DNA of 37,265 nt from Ilumatobacteraceae bacterium. GTDB taxonomy: Bacteria > Actinomycetota > Acidimicrobiia > Acidimicrobiales > Ilumatobacteraceae. The stretch lies in assembly GCA_030727685.1 (NCBI GenBank), contig JANRBC010000027.1, positions 1-37,265 on the forward strand. Direction: 5' to 3'. Both the position numbers and the translations under genes were made by a program. Shown here in pieces: positions 1 through 8,393 of the stretch (its first letter is position 1; every line of letters starts with the position of its first letter). The notes below the pieces were generated by a model. That model was given only the letters and a program-made list of their open reading frames with translations, was not told the origin of the DNA and ran no database searches.

Positions 1-27
1 TGGTCGGGTAGCGTAAAGAAGTCGTTT

Positions 28-100
28 GGGGCTATAGCTCAGTTGGTAGAGCGCTTCCATGGCATGGAAGAGGCCAGGGGTTCGAATCCCCTTAGCTCCA
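28..100 (+). tRNA. tRNA-Ala (anticodon GGC)
   Basis: The cloverleaf folds completely. The acceptor arms are 28-34 and 93-99, with A at 100. The D arm starts GCTC at 37. The anticodon stem is CTTCC/GGAAG (54-58/66-70) around a 7-nt loop with anticodon GGC at 61-63. The T arm is AGGGG/CCCCT with loop TTCGAAT. The acceptor stem has the G3:U70 wobble pair, the known alanine identity element. The 3' CCA is not encoded. Its promoter would lie left of the window; bases 1-27 show nothing recognisable. Confidence 0.97.
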
Positions 101-132
101 CTTTTGAATTCGGTGATGTTTCTCGGTGAGAC

Positions 133-138
133 TAAGTT
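133..138 (+). promoter_or_regulatory. -10 hexamer TAAGTT before the SDR gene
   Basis: TAAGTT fits the TANNNT -10 pattern and lies 7 nt before the ATG at 146. Transcription would begin at or next to the start codon. No Shine-Dalgarno sequence is visible. The same arrangement recurs at many genes in this window. Confidence 0.45.
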
Positions 139-145
139 TTACTCA

Positions 146-913
146 ATGGCAACGAGCACAAATTCGCAAGATTTTTCGCTAAATGGTTTGCGGGTGTTGG
201 TGACGGGTGGCGGTTCGGGCATTGGCAAAGCAATCGCCGATGCAATGACACACGCCGGTGCACGTGTTGTCGTGTGTGATGTAAACAACTCGACTAAACC
301 GAATTATGTTTGCGATGTTTCTAACTCGCGCGATGTCGATGCAATGTTTGCCGCGATTCAACGCGACCTCGGCGGTCTAGACGTATTAGTAAACAATGTC
401 GGCGTGCCAGGCCCCACGGCCCGCGTCGACGAAATGGATGCCGACGCATACGACGAGTGTGTGCGCATAAATCTGGGTGGCACATTTCGCTGCACTAAAG
501 CCGCCGTGCCGATGTTGCTAAAAACTTGCGGTTCGATCATCAACATTTCAACAAGCGCTGGCATCTTTGGCTATCCGTTGCGCTCACCATATGTCGCTGC
601 AAAGTGGGGCATTATCGGCCTAACAAAATCTTGGGCGATGGAGCTCGGCGCCGACGGTGTTCGATGTAATGCGATTTGCCCCGGCTCGGTCAGTGGCCCA
701 CGCATGGACGGGGTGATCGAGCGCGAAGCGGCTGCAACCGGCGTGAGCCCGCAAAGTATTCGTACCGGCTACGAGAACCAAGTTTCGATGAAGACTTTCA
801 TCGACGCGACAGATATTGCCGCAGCGGCAGTTTTTCTAAGTTCGCCTGCCGCCAGGTTCATTACTGGTCAGGTTTTGCCCGTCGATGGCAATATAGAAAC
901 CATGCGCGCCTAA
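146..913 (+). CDS. SDR-family NAD(P)-dependent oxidoreductase
   Basis: This 255-aa protein is a classical short-chain dehydrogenase/reductase. It has the Rossmann dinucleotide-binding motif TGGGSGIG at residues 20-27, NNVG at 83-86, a catalytic Ser near 135-137 and the YxxxK pair Y149/K153. Length is normal for the family. The frame stays open upstream to a possible start at 59, inside the tRNA; ATG 146 is preferred because it leaves the tRNA intact, gives a canonical N-terminus and follows a -10-like hexamer. The SDR family uses alcohols, ketones or amino alcohols, and the substrate cannot be read from sequence. The potA-like gene begins 19 bp after its stop, so the two are probably co-transcribed. 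A role in processing the imported compound is inference. Confidence 0.9.
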   Translation: MATSTNSQDFSLNGLRVLVTGGGSGIGKAIADAMTHAGARVVVCDVNNSTKPNYVCDVSNSRDVDAMFAAIQRDLGGLDVLVNNVGVPGPTARVDEMDADAYDECVRINLGGTFRCTKAAVPMLLKTCGSIINISTSAGIFGYPLRSPYVAAKWGIIGLTKSWAMELGADGVRCNAICPGSVSGPRMDGVIEREAAATGVSPQSIRTGYENQVSMKTFIDATDIAAAAVFLSSPAARFITGQVLPVDGNIETMRA

Positions 914-932
914 AATTTTTTGGGGATCAAAT

Positions 933-1994
933 ATGTCAACAGTTGAACTAGACGGCGCGGTAACTCTCAAGAATTTATTTAAGTCGTACGGAGACCGAGT
1001 TGTCGTTAATGACGTCTCGTTAGAAATTAAAGCAGGCGAGTTTTTCTCGATGTTGGGGCCGTCGGGTTGTGGCAAAACAACGACCTTGCGCATGATCGGT
1101 GGCTTTGAGCAGCCTGACAGCGGCAGCGTATTTATCGACAACCGCGATGTAACCCGCGACGAGCCAGAGGAGCGGCCGTTAAACACGGTTTTTCAGAACT
1201 ACTCATTGTTTCCACATCTCAATGTCAAAGAAAACGTCAAGTTCGGTCTGCGCTTCGAAAATAAGTTCACGAAGAATACGAAGCCTGAAGATCAAAGAGT
1301 TGGCGAAGCGCTTGAACTAGTGCAACTGGGCAGTTTTAGCGAGCGTCGAGTGCACCAACTTTCGGGTGGCGAGCAACAACGTGTTGCATTGGCTCGTGCA
1401 CTGATACTTGAGCCAAGTGTTTTGTTGCTCGATGAACCACTTGGTGCGCTCGATGCACAGTTGCGCGCCAGATTGCAGATTGAACTAGCGACCTTGCAAC
1501 GTCAAATCGGCATCACATTTATTTACGTCACGCACGATCAGCATGAAGCCTTCACAATGAGTGACCGCATCGGCGTGATGCGCGCTGGTCGATTGATGCA
1601 AGTTGGTGCGCCACGCGAACTTTATGAATCACCCAACTCGGTTGAAGTGGCTCAGTTCATTGGCGCCGCAAACTTGATTGCCGGCGAGGTAACCGCGCGC
1701 GGCGTGGTCGAGTTTGCCAATGAGAAATTTGTTTGTTCTGAATCAGCACCATTGGGCAAAGGCATGATGATGATTCGACCAGAGCGTATTCGAATTGGTT
1801 CGGGCTCGCACAAGGCGATGATCGAACGAGTTACTTTTGCGGGTTCAAGCCTGCGTGTTGCTCTTAAAGTAGGCACCGAAACTATCAACGCAGAAGTTGC
1901 GAACGATGAAACTTCGGCGAGTCTTAGTGCGGGTCAAGTCACGACGATCGATGTTCTGCCCGACGCCGTGCGTGTTCTGCCGCTTTCGATTTAG
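933..1994 (+). CDS. potA: Polyamine-type ABC transporter ATP-binding protein (PotA-like)
   Basis: This cytoplasmic ATPase (353 aa) energises an importer. Visible are Walker A GPSGCGKT (42-49), Q-loop FQNYSLFP (88-95), signature LSGGEQ (143-148), Walker B LLLDEP (164-169), a D-loop, and the switch His in THDQHEA. A C-terminal TOBE-like regulatory region follows residue ~235. This layout is typical of the spermidine/putrescine and Fe(III) branch. A GGGGA stretch about 7 nt before ATG 933 can serve as ribosome binding site. The gene converges on the permease gene, and the two stops overlap in TTAG (1991-1994). Having the ATPase on the opposite strand from its permease and binding-protein genes is unusual. 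The exact ligand (putrescine, spermidine or another cation) is unproven. Confidence 0.9.
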   Translation: MSTVELDGAVTLKNLFKSYGDRVVVNDVSLEIKAGEFFSMLGPSGCGKTTTLRMIGGFEQPDSGSVFIDNRDVTRDEPEERPLNTVFQNYSLFPHLNVKENVKFGLRFENKFTKNTKPEDQRVGEALELVQLGSFSERRVHQLSGGEQQRVALARALILEPSVLLLDEPLGALDAQLRARLQIELATLQRQIGITFIYVTHDQHEAFTMSDRIGVMRAGRLMQVGAPRELYESPNSVEVAQFIGAANLIAGEVTARGVVEFANEKFVCSESAPLGKGMMMIRPERIRIGSGSHKAMIERVTFAGSSLRVALKVGTETINAEVANDETSASLSAGQVTTIDVLPDAVRVLPLSI

Positions 1995-2863
1995 CTGTTT
2001 ATTTGGGTGACATCGGCAAGCGCTGCTCTCAGTCCGCCGCGTTCACCGTGTCGCTTGCGCCAGGTCGACAGACCGAACAATCCGATAATCAACACAGCGA
2101 ATGAAGTCAGAACGAGAAGAGTTGCAAGGGCGTTGAGTGCTGGCGTCGCACCACCACGCACTGACGAATAAATACGCAGTGGCACCGTCTCAGAACTGAC
2201 ACCAGCAGAGAGAAAACTTGTGATCACAAAGTCGTCGATCACAGTTGCGAAAACAACCACGAGACTGGCCATAACTGATGGCCAGAGCATTGGTAAAAGC
2301 ACGAAGCGCAACGCTTGCCATCTGGTGGCGCCAAGGTCTCTCGCTGCTTCTTCAAATGATGCGCCGATTGAAACGAGTCGTGCTCTCACGATGACGACGA
2401 CGCTGGCCAGTGAAAACGTGACGTTGCCCAACAACTGGGCAACGAACCCGAGTGGCACAGCGGTAAATAAACGGGTGAAAGTTAGGAGCAATGCGGCACC
2501 GACGACAATTTCGGGAGTAATCAGCGGCGTTGATGTCAAACCTTGGACAAAATTTGCACTACGACCACGAATGCGCTGTGAACCGATCGCCAAAGCAATG
2601 CCGAGCGGAGTGACAACAAGTATCGTCGCGAACGCCAACACGAGCGAGTTCGAAATCGCATTTCGGGTTTCATCGTTGCGAAAGATTGAGGCGTATGGGT
2701 CGGTGATCCACCAGCGAAGCGAGAAGCCTTGCCAAACTGTGCGACTTCGACCGTCGTTGAAAGAATAAATCACAGCGATTAAAACTGGTACGAGACTCCA
2801 GATGATGTATCCCCAAATTAGAAATTTAAGCGACAGGTTGCGATGGTTTGTTGCGTGAGCCAT
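1991..2863 (-). CDS. potC: ABC transporter permease, PotC-like
   Basis: This 290-aa inner-membrane permease has about six hydrophobic segments. The cytoplasmic EAA loop (EEAARDLGATRWQA) around residue 175 contacts the ATPase. The N-terminus (LKFLIWGYIIWSLVPVLI) is the first transmembrane helix. The FNDGR sequence after helix 1 fits the PotC/YdcV branch of polyamine permeases. The start at 2863 lies 4 bp after the stop of the potB-like gene, so the two are in one operon. The 3' end overlaps the opposing potA-like gene by 4 bp. Family membership is secure, but the transported ligand is inferred only from family similarity. Confidence 0.88.
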   Translation of the reverse strand: MAHATNHRNLSLKFLIWGYIIWSLVPVLIAVIYSFNDGRSRTVWQGFSLRWWITDPYASIFRNDETRNAISNSLVLAFATILVVTPLGIALAIGSQRIRGRSANFVQGLTSTPLITPEIVVGAALLLTFTRLFTAVPLGFVAQLLGNVTFSLASVVVIVRARLVSIGASFEEAARDLGATRWQALRFVLLPMLWPSVMASLVVVFATVIDDFVITSFLSAGVSSETVPLRIYSSVRGGATPALNALATLLVLTSFAVLIIGLFGLSTWRKRHGERGGLRAALADVTQINS

Positions 2864-2867
2864 TGGG

Positions 2868-3785
2868 TTATCTCGTCACTTGTCGGGTTTGTTGCCGAGT
2901 GCTGCGCAGATAGAACGACATAAACAGCAGCAAGAACAACGAAAGTGCGAGCACAAGCAGTGCGCCATTTTGCGGTTGAGAACTGGCATTCAAAAAGAAG
3001 TCAATTTGATTGCCGATCATTTCGGTGCTTGGTGAGCGTGAAAGCAGATCATTCGTGTAGTAATCGCCGAACATCGGCAAAGCGATCAAGATTCCGGCGG
3101 CGACCAAACCGGCTTTTGACATTGGCAAAGTCACTAATCGAAAGGCTTGCCGTGAGTTCGCACCGAGATCGCGTGCCGCATCGACTAATCGCCAATCAAG
3201 ACGCTCGAGTGTCGCATAGAGCGGCAAAATCAAAAACGGAATATAGCCATAGACCAAGCCAAGAATCACCGTGATAGGTGAGCCGTCAAGCCAGTTGTAG
3301 TTGACCCCGAATATGCGCATGAAACGAGTGAACAAACCATCGACGCTAAGCAAATTGACCCACGCCAACATGCGCATTAGATAGTTGACCCAGAACGGCA
3401 CGATGATCAGCACCAGCAAAAGAATTTTGCGCTTGCCGGCGTGCCGTGCCAAAAAATATGCGATCGGAAACCCGATGACAAAACTCAGGCTCATCGCACA
3501 TACAACGTAAACAACTGTGCGAATCGCCACACCTTGTAGCGGGCCTGTCGCAAGACTCGTGAAAATTTGTTGTGCTTGCACGAAATTCCATGACAGCGGG
3601 TTCCATTGCGGCACGGCGTCACGAAAGACCGGGTCGATCGTGCCAAATGCGACGCACGCCACTGCGTAAAACGGAATCGCGAAAAGCACGATCAGCCACA
3701 CCGTGCCGGGAATTGCAAATCCCGCCCAGAGGCGAGGTGATTTATTCAATTTAATTTGCGTCAGCCAGCGGTAAAGCGTGTCCAT
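2868..3785 (-). CDS. potB: ABC transporter permease, PotB-like
   Basis: This 305-aa membrane protein has six hydrophobic stretches and an EAA loop (VDAARDLGANSRQAF). The loop pairs with the matching one in the PotC-like subunit, giving a heterodimeric channel. Long hydrophobic runs around GTVWLIVLFAIPFYAVA and near the C-terminus (ALLVLALSLFLLLFM) are membrane helices. The start is uncertain: ATG at 3785 is chosen, and an in-frame GTG at 3797 would add four residues. Either start lies inside the 3' end of the binding-protein gene (25 or 37 bp overlap), which implies coupled translation. It forms the middle gene of a potD-potB-potC transcript. Confidence 0.88.
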   Translation of the reverse strand: MDTLYRWLTQIKLNKSPRLWAGFAIPGTVWLIVLFAIPFYAVACVAFGTIDPVFRDAVPQWNPLSWNFVQAQQIFTSLATGPLQGVAIRTVVYVVCAMSLSFVIGFPIAYFLARHAGKRKILLLVLIIVPFWVNYLMRMLAWVNLLSVDGLFTRFMRIFGVNYNWLDGSPITVILGLVYGYIPFLILPLYATLERLDWRLVDAARDLGANSRQAFRLVTLPMSKAGLVAAGILIALPMFGDYYTNDLLSRSPSTEMIGNQIDFFLNASSQPQNGALLVLALSLFLLLFMSFYLRSTRQQTRQVTR

Positions 3786-4981
3786 TGGTCGAGCCACAGA
3801 GCATCGACTGCTGGCTCAAGTGAAACTTGGGCGAGGCCGGCCTCGTATTTTTCTGGCGTGACCAATGCATCGATCAACGACTCGGGGATTGTGCCACTCG
3901 AGATCAGAAGATCAACTGTTATTGATTCAAGCGCGGGCTGGTAGCCAACGTACTCACGGTTGAGCAATGCGTTATCTGTGTCACTCAAGAAGTTGATTAG
4001 TTGATGCGCAAGCACGGGCGCCTTCGCACTCTTGGTGATGCACATGAAGTCATTCTTGGCCACCGTCTTTTCTGGATACCAAAAGCCCAAAACATCTGGC
4101 GCCTCATTTTCTGGAAGATATTGCAATGCAGTGAATAAATCACCAGACCAAGTGAAGTTGATGTCGCGGTTGCCAGAAGGAATCTCTGTGTACGCCAAAA
4201 TATCAACTTTTGGATTAGTCGCCTCACGCAATGCAACTAAATCATCGCCAGCTTTTTGAATGATTGCCGCATCAGCCGTGTTGGCGTCGAAGTTGCCCGC
4301 ACGAAACATCGCCATTGTCAATGTGTCTCGGTATGAGTCGAGCACTCCGGCTTTGCCTTTGAACTGCGAATCCCAAAGCGTGTCATAGCCGTTGCTCGCA
4401 AATGCATTCTTGTCAATGCGATCGGTTCGATAGCCGATGCCGTTGCCATAAATAAAATACGGCACTGTGTATTGCGAGTCGAGATCGTAATAAGGACTTC
4501 GTAATCCGCTAATCACATTGCCAAAATTTGGAATGTACGACTTGTTGAGCGGCTGAAGCAAATCGGCAGCAATAAGTTTTGCCAACCCGGTATCTGTCAT
4601 GCCAAGGATTAGGTCTGGTTTGAAAGTGCCATTGCGCAACTTGGCGATGGCAGCTTCTTCTGTGTCGTAGATGCTGGTCACAACTTTGCATCCAAATTCT
4701 TTTTCAAAAATTGCGATCGACTCGGGGTTCTGATAGTCGGCCCAGTTGAGAACCTCGAGTGTGCCCGACTCGTTTGGCAAACCATCGGCAATTGCGTCAG
4801 TTGTTACTGGTAACTTCACTGGGTTTTGTGGCGTGCCGATTGATAAGCCACTCGACTCAGTTGATGATGAACCACCGCAGGCAGCAAGCAACGAACCGCC
4901 AATTGTGATCGCACCCGAAGTTATGGCGAGGTTTCGCAAGAAGTCGCGACGCCCCATTGGTCTAAATGGTTGGTTGGTCAT
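3761..4981 (-). CDS. potD: Extracellular substrate-binding lipoprotein, PotD-like
   Basis: The N-terminus of this 406-aa protein combines a twin-arginine motif (RRDFLR from residue 11), a hydrophobic stretch and a lipobox ending at C35 (LAAC). It should be exported by Tat and anchored as a lipoprotein, followed by a low-complexity Gly/Ser linker. The mature part resembles the PotD/PotF class of binding proteins (LEVLNWADYQNPESIAIFEK near the start of the fold). In the family, acidic and aromatic residues bind the polyamine. The ATG at 4979-4981 is preceded by TAAGTT exactly 6 nt upstream, suggesting a leaderless message. First gene of the reverse operon with both permeases. The ligand could also be another small cation. 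Confidence 0.88.
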   Translation of the reverse strand: MTNQPFRPMGRRDFLRNLAITSGAITIGGSLLAACGGSSSTESSGLSIGTPQNPVKLPVTTDAIADGLPNESGTLEVLNWADYQNPESIAIFEKEFGCKVVTSIYDTEEAAIAKLRNGTFKPDLILGMTDTGLAKLIAADLLQPLNKSYIPNFGNVISGLRSPYYDLDSQYTVPYFIYGNGIGYRTDRIDKNAFASNGYDTLWDSQFKGKAGVLDSYRDTLTMAMFRAGNFDANTADAAIIQKAGDDLVALREATNPKVDILAYTEIPSGNRDINFTWSGDLFTALQYLPENEAPDVLGFWYPEKTVAKNDFMCITKSAKAPVLAHQLINFLSDTDNALLNREYVGYQPALESITVDLLISSGTIPESLIDALVTPEKYEAGLAQVSLEPAVDALWLDQWTRFTAG

Positions 4982-4985
4982 GGAC

Positions 4986-4993
4986 TAAACTTA
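4986..4993. promoter_or_regulatory. Shared bidirectional -10 element TAAACTTA
   Basis: Only 17 bp separate two divergent start codons (4981 reverse, 4999 forward). The 8-mer TAAACTTA reads TAAACT forward, 7 nt before the forward ATG, and TAAGTT in reverse, 6 nt before the reverse ATG. One symmetric element could therefore direct two leaderless transcripts. Neither start has a visible Shine-Dalgarno sequence. Confidence 0.55.
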
Positions 4994-4998
4994 GCAAC

Positions 4999-6387
4999 AT
5001 GCGTTCGCTCGACCAAATAATCGAGGCCGAAGAGCAAACATTTCTGCGTCGGGTACCTAAGTCGGTTGCCCTCCACGAGAGAGCCTCGTTGTCAATTCCT
5101 GGTGGTGTGCCGTCGAGTTGGGCAAGTTCGCGACCGACCCCAGTATGGGTCAGTCATGGCGAAGGTGCATACGTTTGGGATGTGGACGACAACCAATACA
5201 TCGACTTTCATGCCGGCTATGGCGCCAACATTGTTGGTCATGCGAATCCGAGCGTGGTTGCTGCCGTGCAAAAGCGCGTAACACAGGGCACGCACTTTGC
5301 CCAACCCACACCCGACTCGATAGTCGTTGCCGAAGAGTTGTCGCGCAGATTTGGTTTGCCGCAGTGGAGATTTTGCAACTCAGGAACAGAAGCGACGATG
5401 GACGCCGTGCACTTGATGCGCGCAATCACGGGTCGCGATTTGATCATAAAAGTTGAAGGCTCGTACAACGGCCACCACGACTCTGTCGCGATTTCAATTT
5501 TTCGCTCGGCGCAAGAACTTGGCCCCGCCGACAAACCATGGCTCACCCCAGGCGCCGGAATTCCGCAAGCGATTGCCGATTGTGTTCGTATCGTGCCATT
5601 TAATGACATTGACGCGCTGAGACATGTGCTTGCTGAATACGACGGCCAAATTGCCGGAATGATTTTCGAACCAATTTTGATGGGCGCAGGCATAATCGTG
5701 CCACAACCGGGGTATTTGGCGGCGGTAAAGAAGTTGGTTCATCAACATGGCGCGCTTTTGACATTTGACGAAGTTAAAACTGGTTTAGTGATTCACCAAG
5801 GTGGCGCAACTGCAATGTACGGCGTTACTCCAGACATAATTTGTCTTGCTAAAGCATTGGGAGGTGGCTTGCCATGTGGTGCAATCGGTGGCACGACTGA
5901 AGTGATGTCGGCAATCGCGAATGGCAGTTATAGCCAAGTCGGAACTTTTAATGGCAACCCATTGACGATGGCTGCAACAAAAGCCGTTCTGACTGAAGTA
6001 TTGACCGACGACGCGTATGCGCAAGCCAACGATGTGGGTGCATATATTTTGAAACACGCTGTATCGACTTTGCAAAGTCGCGGACAAGGTGCACACGGAT
6101 ATCAGTTTGGTTTCAAAGTATCGGTTGTCTTCTGCGCTGAGCCAGCAAAAAACTATCGTGACTTTCTAGAAGTAAGCACAGGTGCGATGCACCTGAATTA
6201 TTTAAAGCAATTTAACCGCGGAGTGTTTTTGGCGCCGTGGGGCAAGAGCGAGTCGCTCACACTTTCAGTTGCTCATACACGCGCGCATGGCGATGTGTTC
6301 TTGCAGAATCTTTCGCAACTTGCAGAGGTGATCGAATCTATGAGCGAGCGCAACTCAGAGGTTTTTGTCGCAGGTAGTTTTAACTGA
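4999..6387 (+). CDS. Class III PLP-dependent aminotransferase, glutamate-1-semialdehyde aminomutase-like
   Basis: This 462-aa fold-type I aminotransferase shows NSGTEA at 127-132 (phosphate binding), SYNGHHD at 155-161, the PLP-anchoring pair D257/E258 in FDEVKTG, and candidate Schiff-base lysine K285 in LAKALGGGLPCGA. NSGTEA and the GGGLP context place it nearest the glutamate-1-semialdehyde aminomutase branch. That branch also contains many catabolic aminotransferases, so a haem role is not assumed; no other haem gene is nearby. ATG 4999 is chosen because an upstream in-frame ATG at 4966 lies inside the divergent potD-like gene. It is divergent from the transporter operon and probably shares its promoter. 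A role in deaminating the imported compound is inference. Its stop overlaps the opposing Rieske gene by 8 bp. Confidence 0.85.
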   Translation: MRSLDQIIEAEEQTFLRRVPKSVALHERASLSIPGGVPSSWASSRPTPVWVSHGEGAYVWDVDDNQYIDFHAGYGANIVGHANPSVVAAVQKRVTQGTHFAQPTPDSIVVAEELSRRFGLPQWRFCNSGTEATMDAVHLMRAITGRDLIIKVEGSYNGHHDSVAISIFRSAQELGPADKPWLTPGAGIPQAIADCVRIVPFNDIDALRHVLAEYDGQIAGMIFEPILMGAGIIVPQPGYLAAVKKLVHQHGALLTFDEVKTGLVIHQGGATAMYGVTPDIICLAKALGGGLPCGAIGGTTEVMSAIANGSYSQVGTFNGNPLTMAATKAVLTEVLTDDAYAQANDVGAYILKHAVSTLQSRGQGAHGYQFGFKVSVVFCAEPAKNYRDFLEVSTGAMHLNYLKQFNRGVFLAPWGKSESLTLSVAHTRAHGDVFLQNLSQLAEVIESMSERNSEVFVAGSFN

Positions 6388-7483
6388 TTTCAGCGCGATA
6401 GCGACGAATGAGTTGCTTGCAGTAGCGCTCCATATTTGTGTGGTAGGCGTTGCTGAACGAACGTGAAGCCACACCGCGCTGCACTCGAACACACACTGAA
6501 ATATCTTGTTGGTTGACCAAGTCGCTAAAACTAATAGTCGGCTCAAGATCAAACTCAGGATTATCGACAACTTCTTTCGGAAACAGGTAATACGTATAAA
6601 TAGTCGTGTGCGTTGCCGAGCGAGGCACGTAACGAGTGAAAACTGCGACTGTCGGTGAGATGTCAATCAACATATTTGGGTAGACATACGCACCGAAAAC
6701 CGAATAGTCGTCCAGATCATCCATTGAGGGCAATAACGGCAGGTTTTCGTCTTTCTTGAAAGACAACGAGGTAGCTCCAGGCGAGAGGCTCACACCCCAA
6801 TCGGAGCGATCTTCTTGAGTTGTTTTGCCGGTTTTATAAACAGGCACAAGATCGACGAGCTCGGGGTGCACGACACCACAGTGCAAGCATTCGCTGTAGT
6901 TTTCGGCGAGCACCTTCCAATTGGCTTTGACTTCGTCAATCGTGGTTCGCGCATTTTTGAGGGTTGCAAGATTAAATTTTTCAAGCTCGCGTGGCAGTGA
7001 GTAGTGGTCAGTAAGCCATGTCGTTAAAGGTGGGGCATTGGGGTCGAGCGAAACAAAAATCGCCCCTTGCCATTCGTCAACATTGACTGGTTTCAAACCC
7101 AAAGTCGAGCGATCAATCGAATCTTTTTCATGCAGTGGGGTGGCGACGAGTGCGCCTTCAACCGAGTAGCTCCACGAATGATACGGACAAGTAATCGCCG
7201 CGCCGAAACCAGAACCGCTTGCATCGCAAAGTTGCGAACCGCGGTGCTGGCAAACGTTGTAATAGGCGCGCAGTTGATTTTCGCGATTGCGCAAAATCAG
7301 AATGCTTTCGTTGCCAATGTCGACTACCAGGCGATCACCGACTTTGTTGAGTTCTTCACTGATGCCAGCAAAGCACCAATTCGTGCCGTAGATCTTTTGC
7401 ATTTCGCGGTTGAAGATTTCGGGCGAGTTGTATTCTTCGCGGTTAAAACTTTCGCTGAGCCCGTTGATTTCTTTTTCGGTCAT
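6380..7483 (-). CDS. Rieske non-haem iron oxygenase, alpha subunit (quaternary-amine demethylase-like)
   Basis: In this 367-aa protein an N-terminal Rieske domain carries C78-x-H80 and C99-x2-H102 for the [2Fe-2S] cluster. The catalytic domain follows with ENYSECLHCGVVHPEL, where H201 and H206 are iron ligands; an Asp in the later QQDISVCVRVQRG region is the likely third. The ECxHCxxxHP and RVQRG signatures resemble the choline, carnitine, stachydrine and glycine-betaine monooxygenase group (family knowledge). The start ATG (7481-7483) overlaps the stop of the preceding PhyH gene in ATGA, so translation is coupled. The frame continues upstream, but that part is only shadow of the PhyH gene. 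Such enzymes need a ferredoxin reductase; none lies in this window. Confidence 0.88.
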   Translation of the reverse strand: MTEKEINGLSESFNREEYNSPEIFNREMQKIYGTNWCFAGISEELNKVGDRLVVDIGNESILILRNRENQLRAYYNVCQHRGSQLCDASGSGFGAAITCPYHSWSYSVEGALVATPLHEKDSIDRSTLGLKPVNVDEWQGAIFVSLDPNAPPLTTWLTDHYSLPRELEKFNLATLKNARTTIDEVKANWKVLAENYSECLHCGVVHPELVDLVPVYKTGKTTQEDRSDWGVSLSPGATSLSFKKDENLPLLPSMDDLDDYSVFGAYVYPNMLIDISPTVAVFTRYVPRSATHTTIYTYYLFPKEVVDNPEFDLEPTISFSDLVNQQDISVCVRVQRGVASRSFSNAYHTNMERYCKQLIRRYRAEIS

Positions 7484-8364
7484 TTGGTTTTCCACCCTAA
7501 ACCAGTTGGAATATCTTCGTAGTCGACTGTCCAGAGTCGACCGCCATTTAGATCTGACCCGTCGTAACAGCGATAGCCGAGCAGGCGTTGTTGTAGAGGG
7601 GTCAATGTTTTTGCGCGGTCTTCGGTGACGCCAAGGCAACCTGCTTCTTCGGGTGTGAGCCAGCCATATATATATGACATGTGAAGGCCGAAGCGGGCTT
7701 CGTTTTTTGTTTTGTTGGCACCTGCGCTGTGAAGAACCTTTCCGGTGTAGATCATGCCGCTGCCGAGTGGCATTGCTGCTTGTGTGATTTCGTCTTCGGT
7801 GGCCTCACGCTTGTAGTCGGTCCATTTGTGGCTGCCGGGCGCAACACGTGTCGCACCGTTTTCGGTTGTGAAATCAGAAAGCGCGAGCATGCAACTAATT
7901 TGGCAAATCGATGTTGTCGGCGTATTCATGGTCGGCCAGTCGTCAGAGTCTCGATGCATGTATTGCGGGTTTCCGCCTGGCATGACGATCATCATTTGGC
8001 CGGTGTTCATCCAGTAACTCGCGCAATGTGGTTTGAGCAGAGCATCGGCGACGCCGAGCAAAATCGGGTGCACGAGCACCTCGTCGGCAAAAGTTTGTGA
8101 GCGTTGCGCGAGGCGTGTGAACCGCTTGGTTTGCTCTCCCCAAAAATGATTGACGAGCTCGTGGCTTGTCTTTGGGCCGATCTGTGTCGAAGTTGTAGTC
8201 GTTTTGAGTTCTTCGAGCATTCGCGCTACGACTTCGGGGCTCAGCATGTTGTGCACGATCACACCGCCATCGCGGTCAAGAATTTCGAGAATTTCGCTGA
8301 GTGGTGCAGTCTTGCCATCAACAACTGCGAGATTTGGTTTGATCGTCGCAGTCTGCGTATTCAT
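7480..8364 (-). CDS. Phytanoyl-CoA dioxygenase (PhyH)-family Fe(II)/2-oxoglutarate oxygenase
   Basis: This 294-aa protein has the facial triad H137-x-D139 (YMHRDSD) and H212 (VLHSAG), with R224 as the expected 2-oxoglutarate carboxylate ligand. All the catalytic residues are therefore present. The PhyH family hydroxylates substrates from phytanoyl-CoA to ectoine, and the substrate here is unknown. ATG 8364 is preferred over an in-frame TTG two codons upstream because TAGGAT lies exactly 6 nt before it. It is the first gene of a two-gene operon with the Rieske oxygenase (ATGA overlap). Two consecutive oxygenases suggest sequential hydroxylation and dealkylation of one substrate; that is inference. 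Confidence 0.87.
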   Translation of the reverse strand: MNTQTATIKPNLAVVDGKTAPLSEILEILDRDGGVIVHNMLSPEVVARMLEELKTTTTSTQIGPKTSHELVNHFWGEQTKRFTRLAQRSQTFADEVLVHPILLGVADALLKPHCASYWMNTGQMMIVMPGGNPQYMHRDSDDWPTMNTPTTSICQISCMLALSDFTTENGATRVAPGSHKWTDYKREATEDEITQAAMPLGSGMIYTGKVLHSAGANKTKNEARFGLHMSYIYGWLTPEEAGCLGVTEDRAKTLTPLQQRLLGYRCYDGSDLNGGRLWTVDYEDIPTGLGWKTK

Positions 8365-8370
8365 GGACAA

Positions 8371-8387
8371 ATCCTACCAATTAGCCT
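8371..8387. promoter_or_regulatory. Divergent pair of leaderless -10 hexamers
   Basis: Two hexamers sit in a 29-bp gap between divergent starts. TAGGAT (reverse, 8376-8371) lies exactly 6 nt before the PhyH ATG. TAGCCT (forward, 8382-8387) lies exactly 6 nt before the LLM ATG at 8394. Neither gene has a visible Shine-Dalgarno sequence, so both messages are probably leaderless. Unlike the 4986 site, the two elements do not overlap. Confidence 0.5.
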
Positions 8388-8393
8388 TCAGTC

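Noticed and set aside
59-145. Possible earlier starts (59 or 116) of the SDR gene.
   Set aside because: The first lies inside the tRNA, and both add residues before a canonical SDR N-terminus; ATG 146 has a -10 hexamer at leaderless spacing.
2220-2768. Forward open frame of 182 codons inside the PotC-like gene.
   Set aside because: Antisense to a clear permease with membrane segments and an EAA loop; its own product has no recognisable family or start context.
4999-6387. Naming the aminotransferase hemL.
   Set aside because: Resembles the aminomutase family, but no haem gene is near and its context is catabolic; the branch includes many other aminotransferases.
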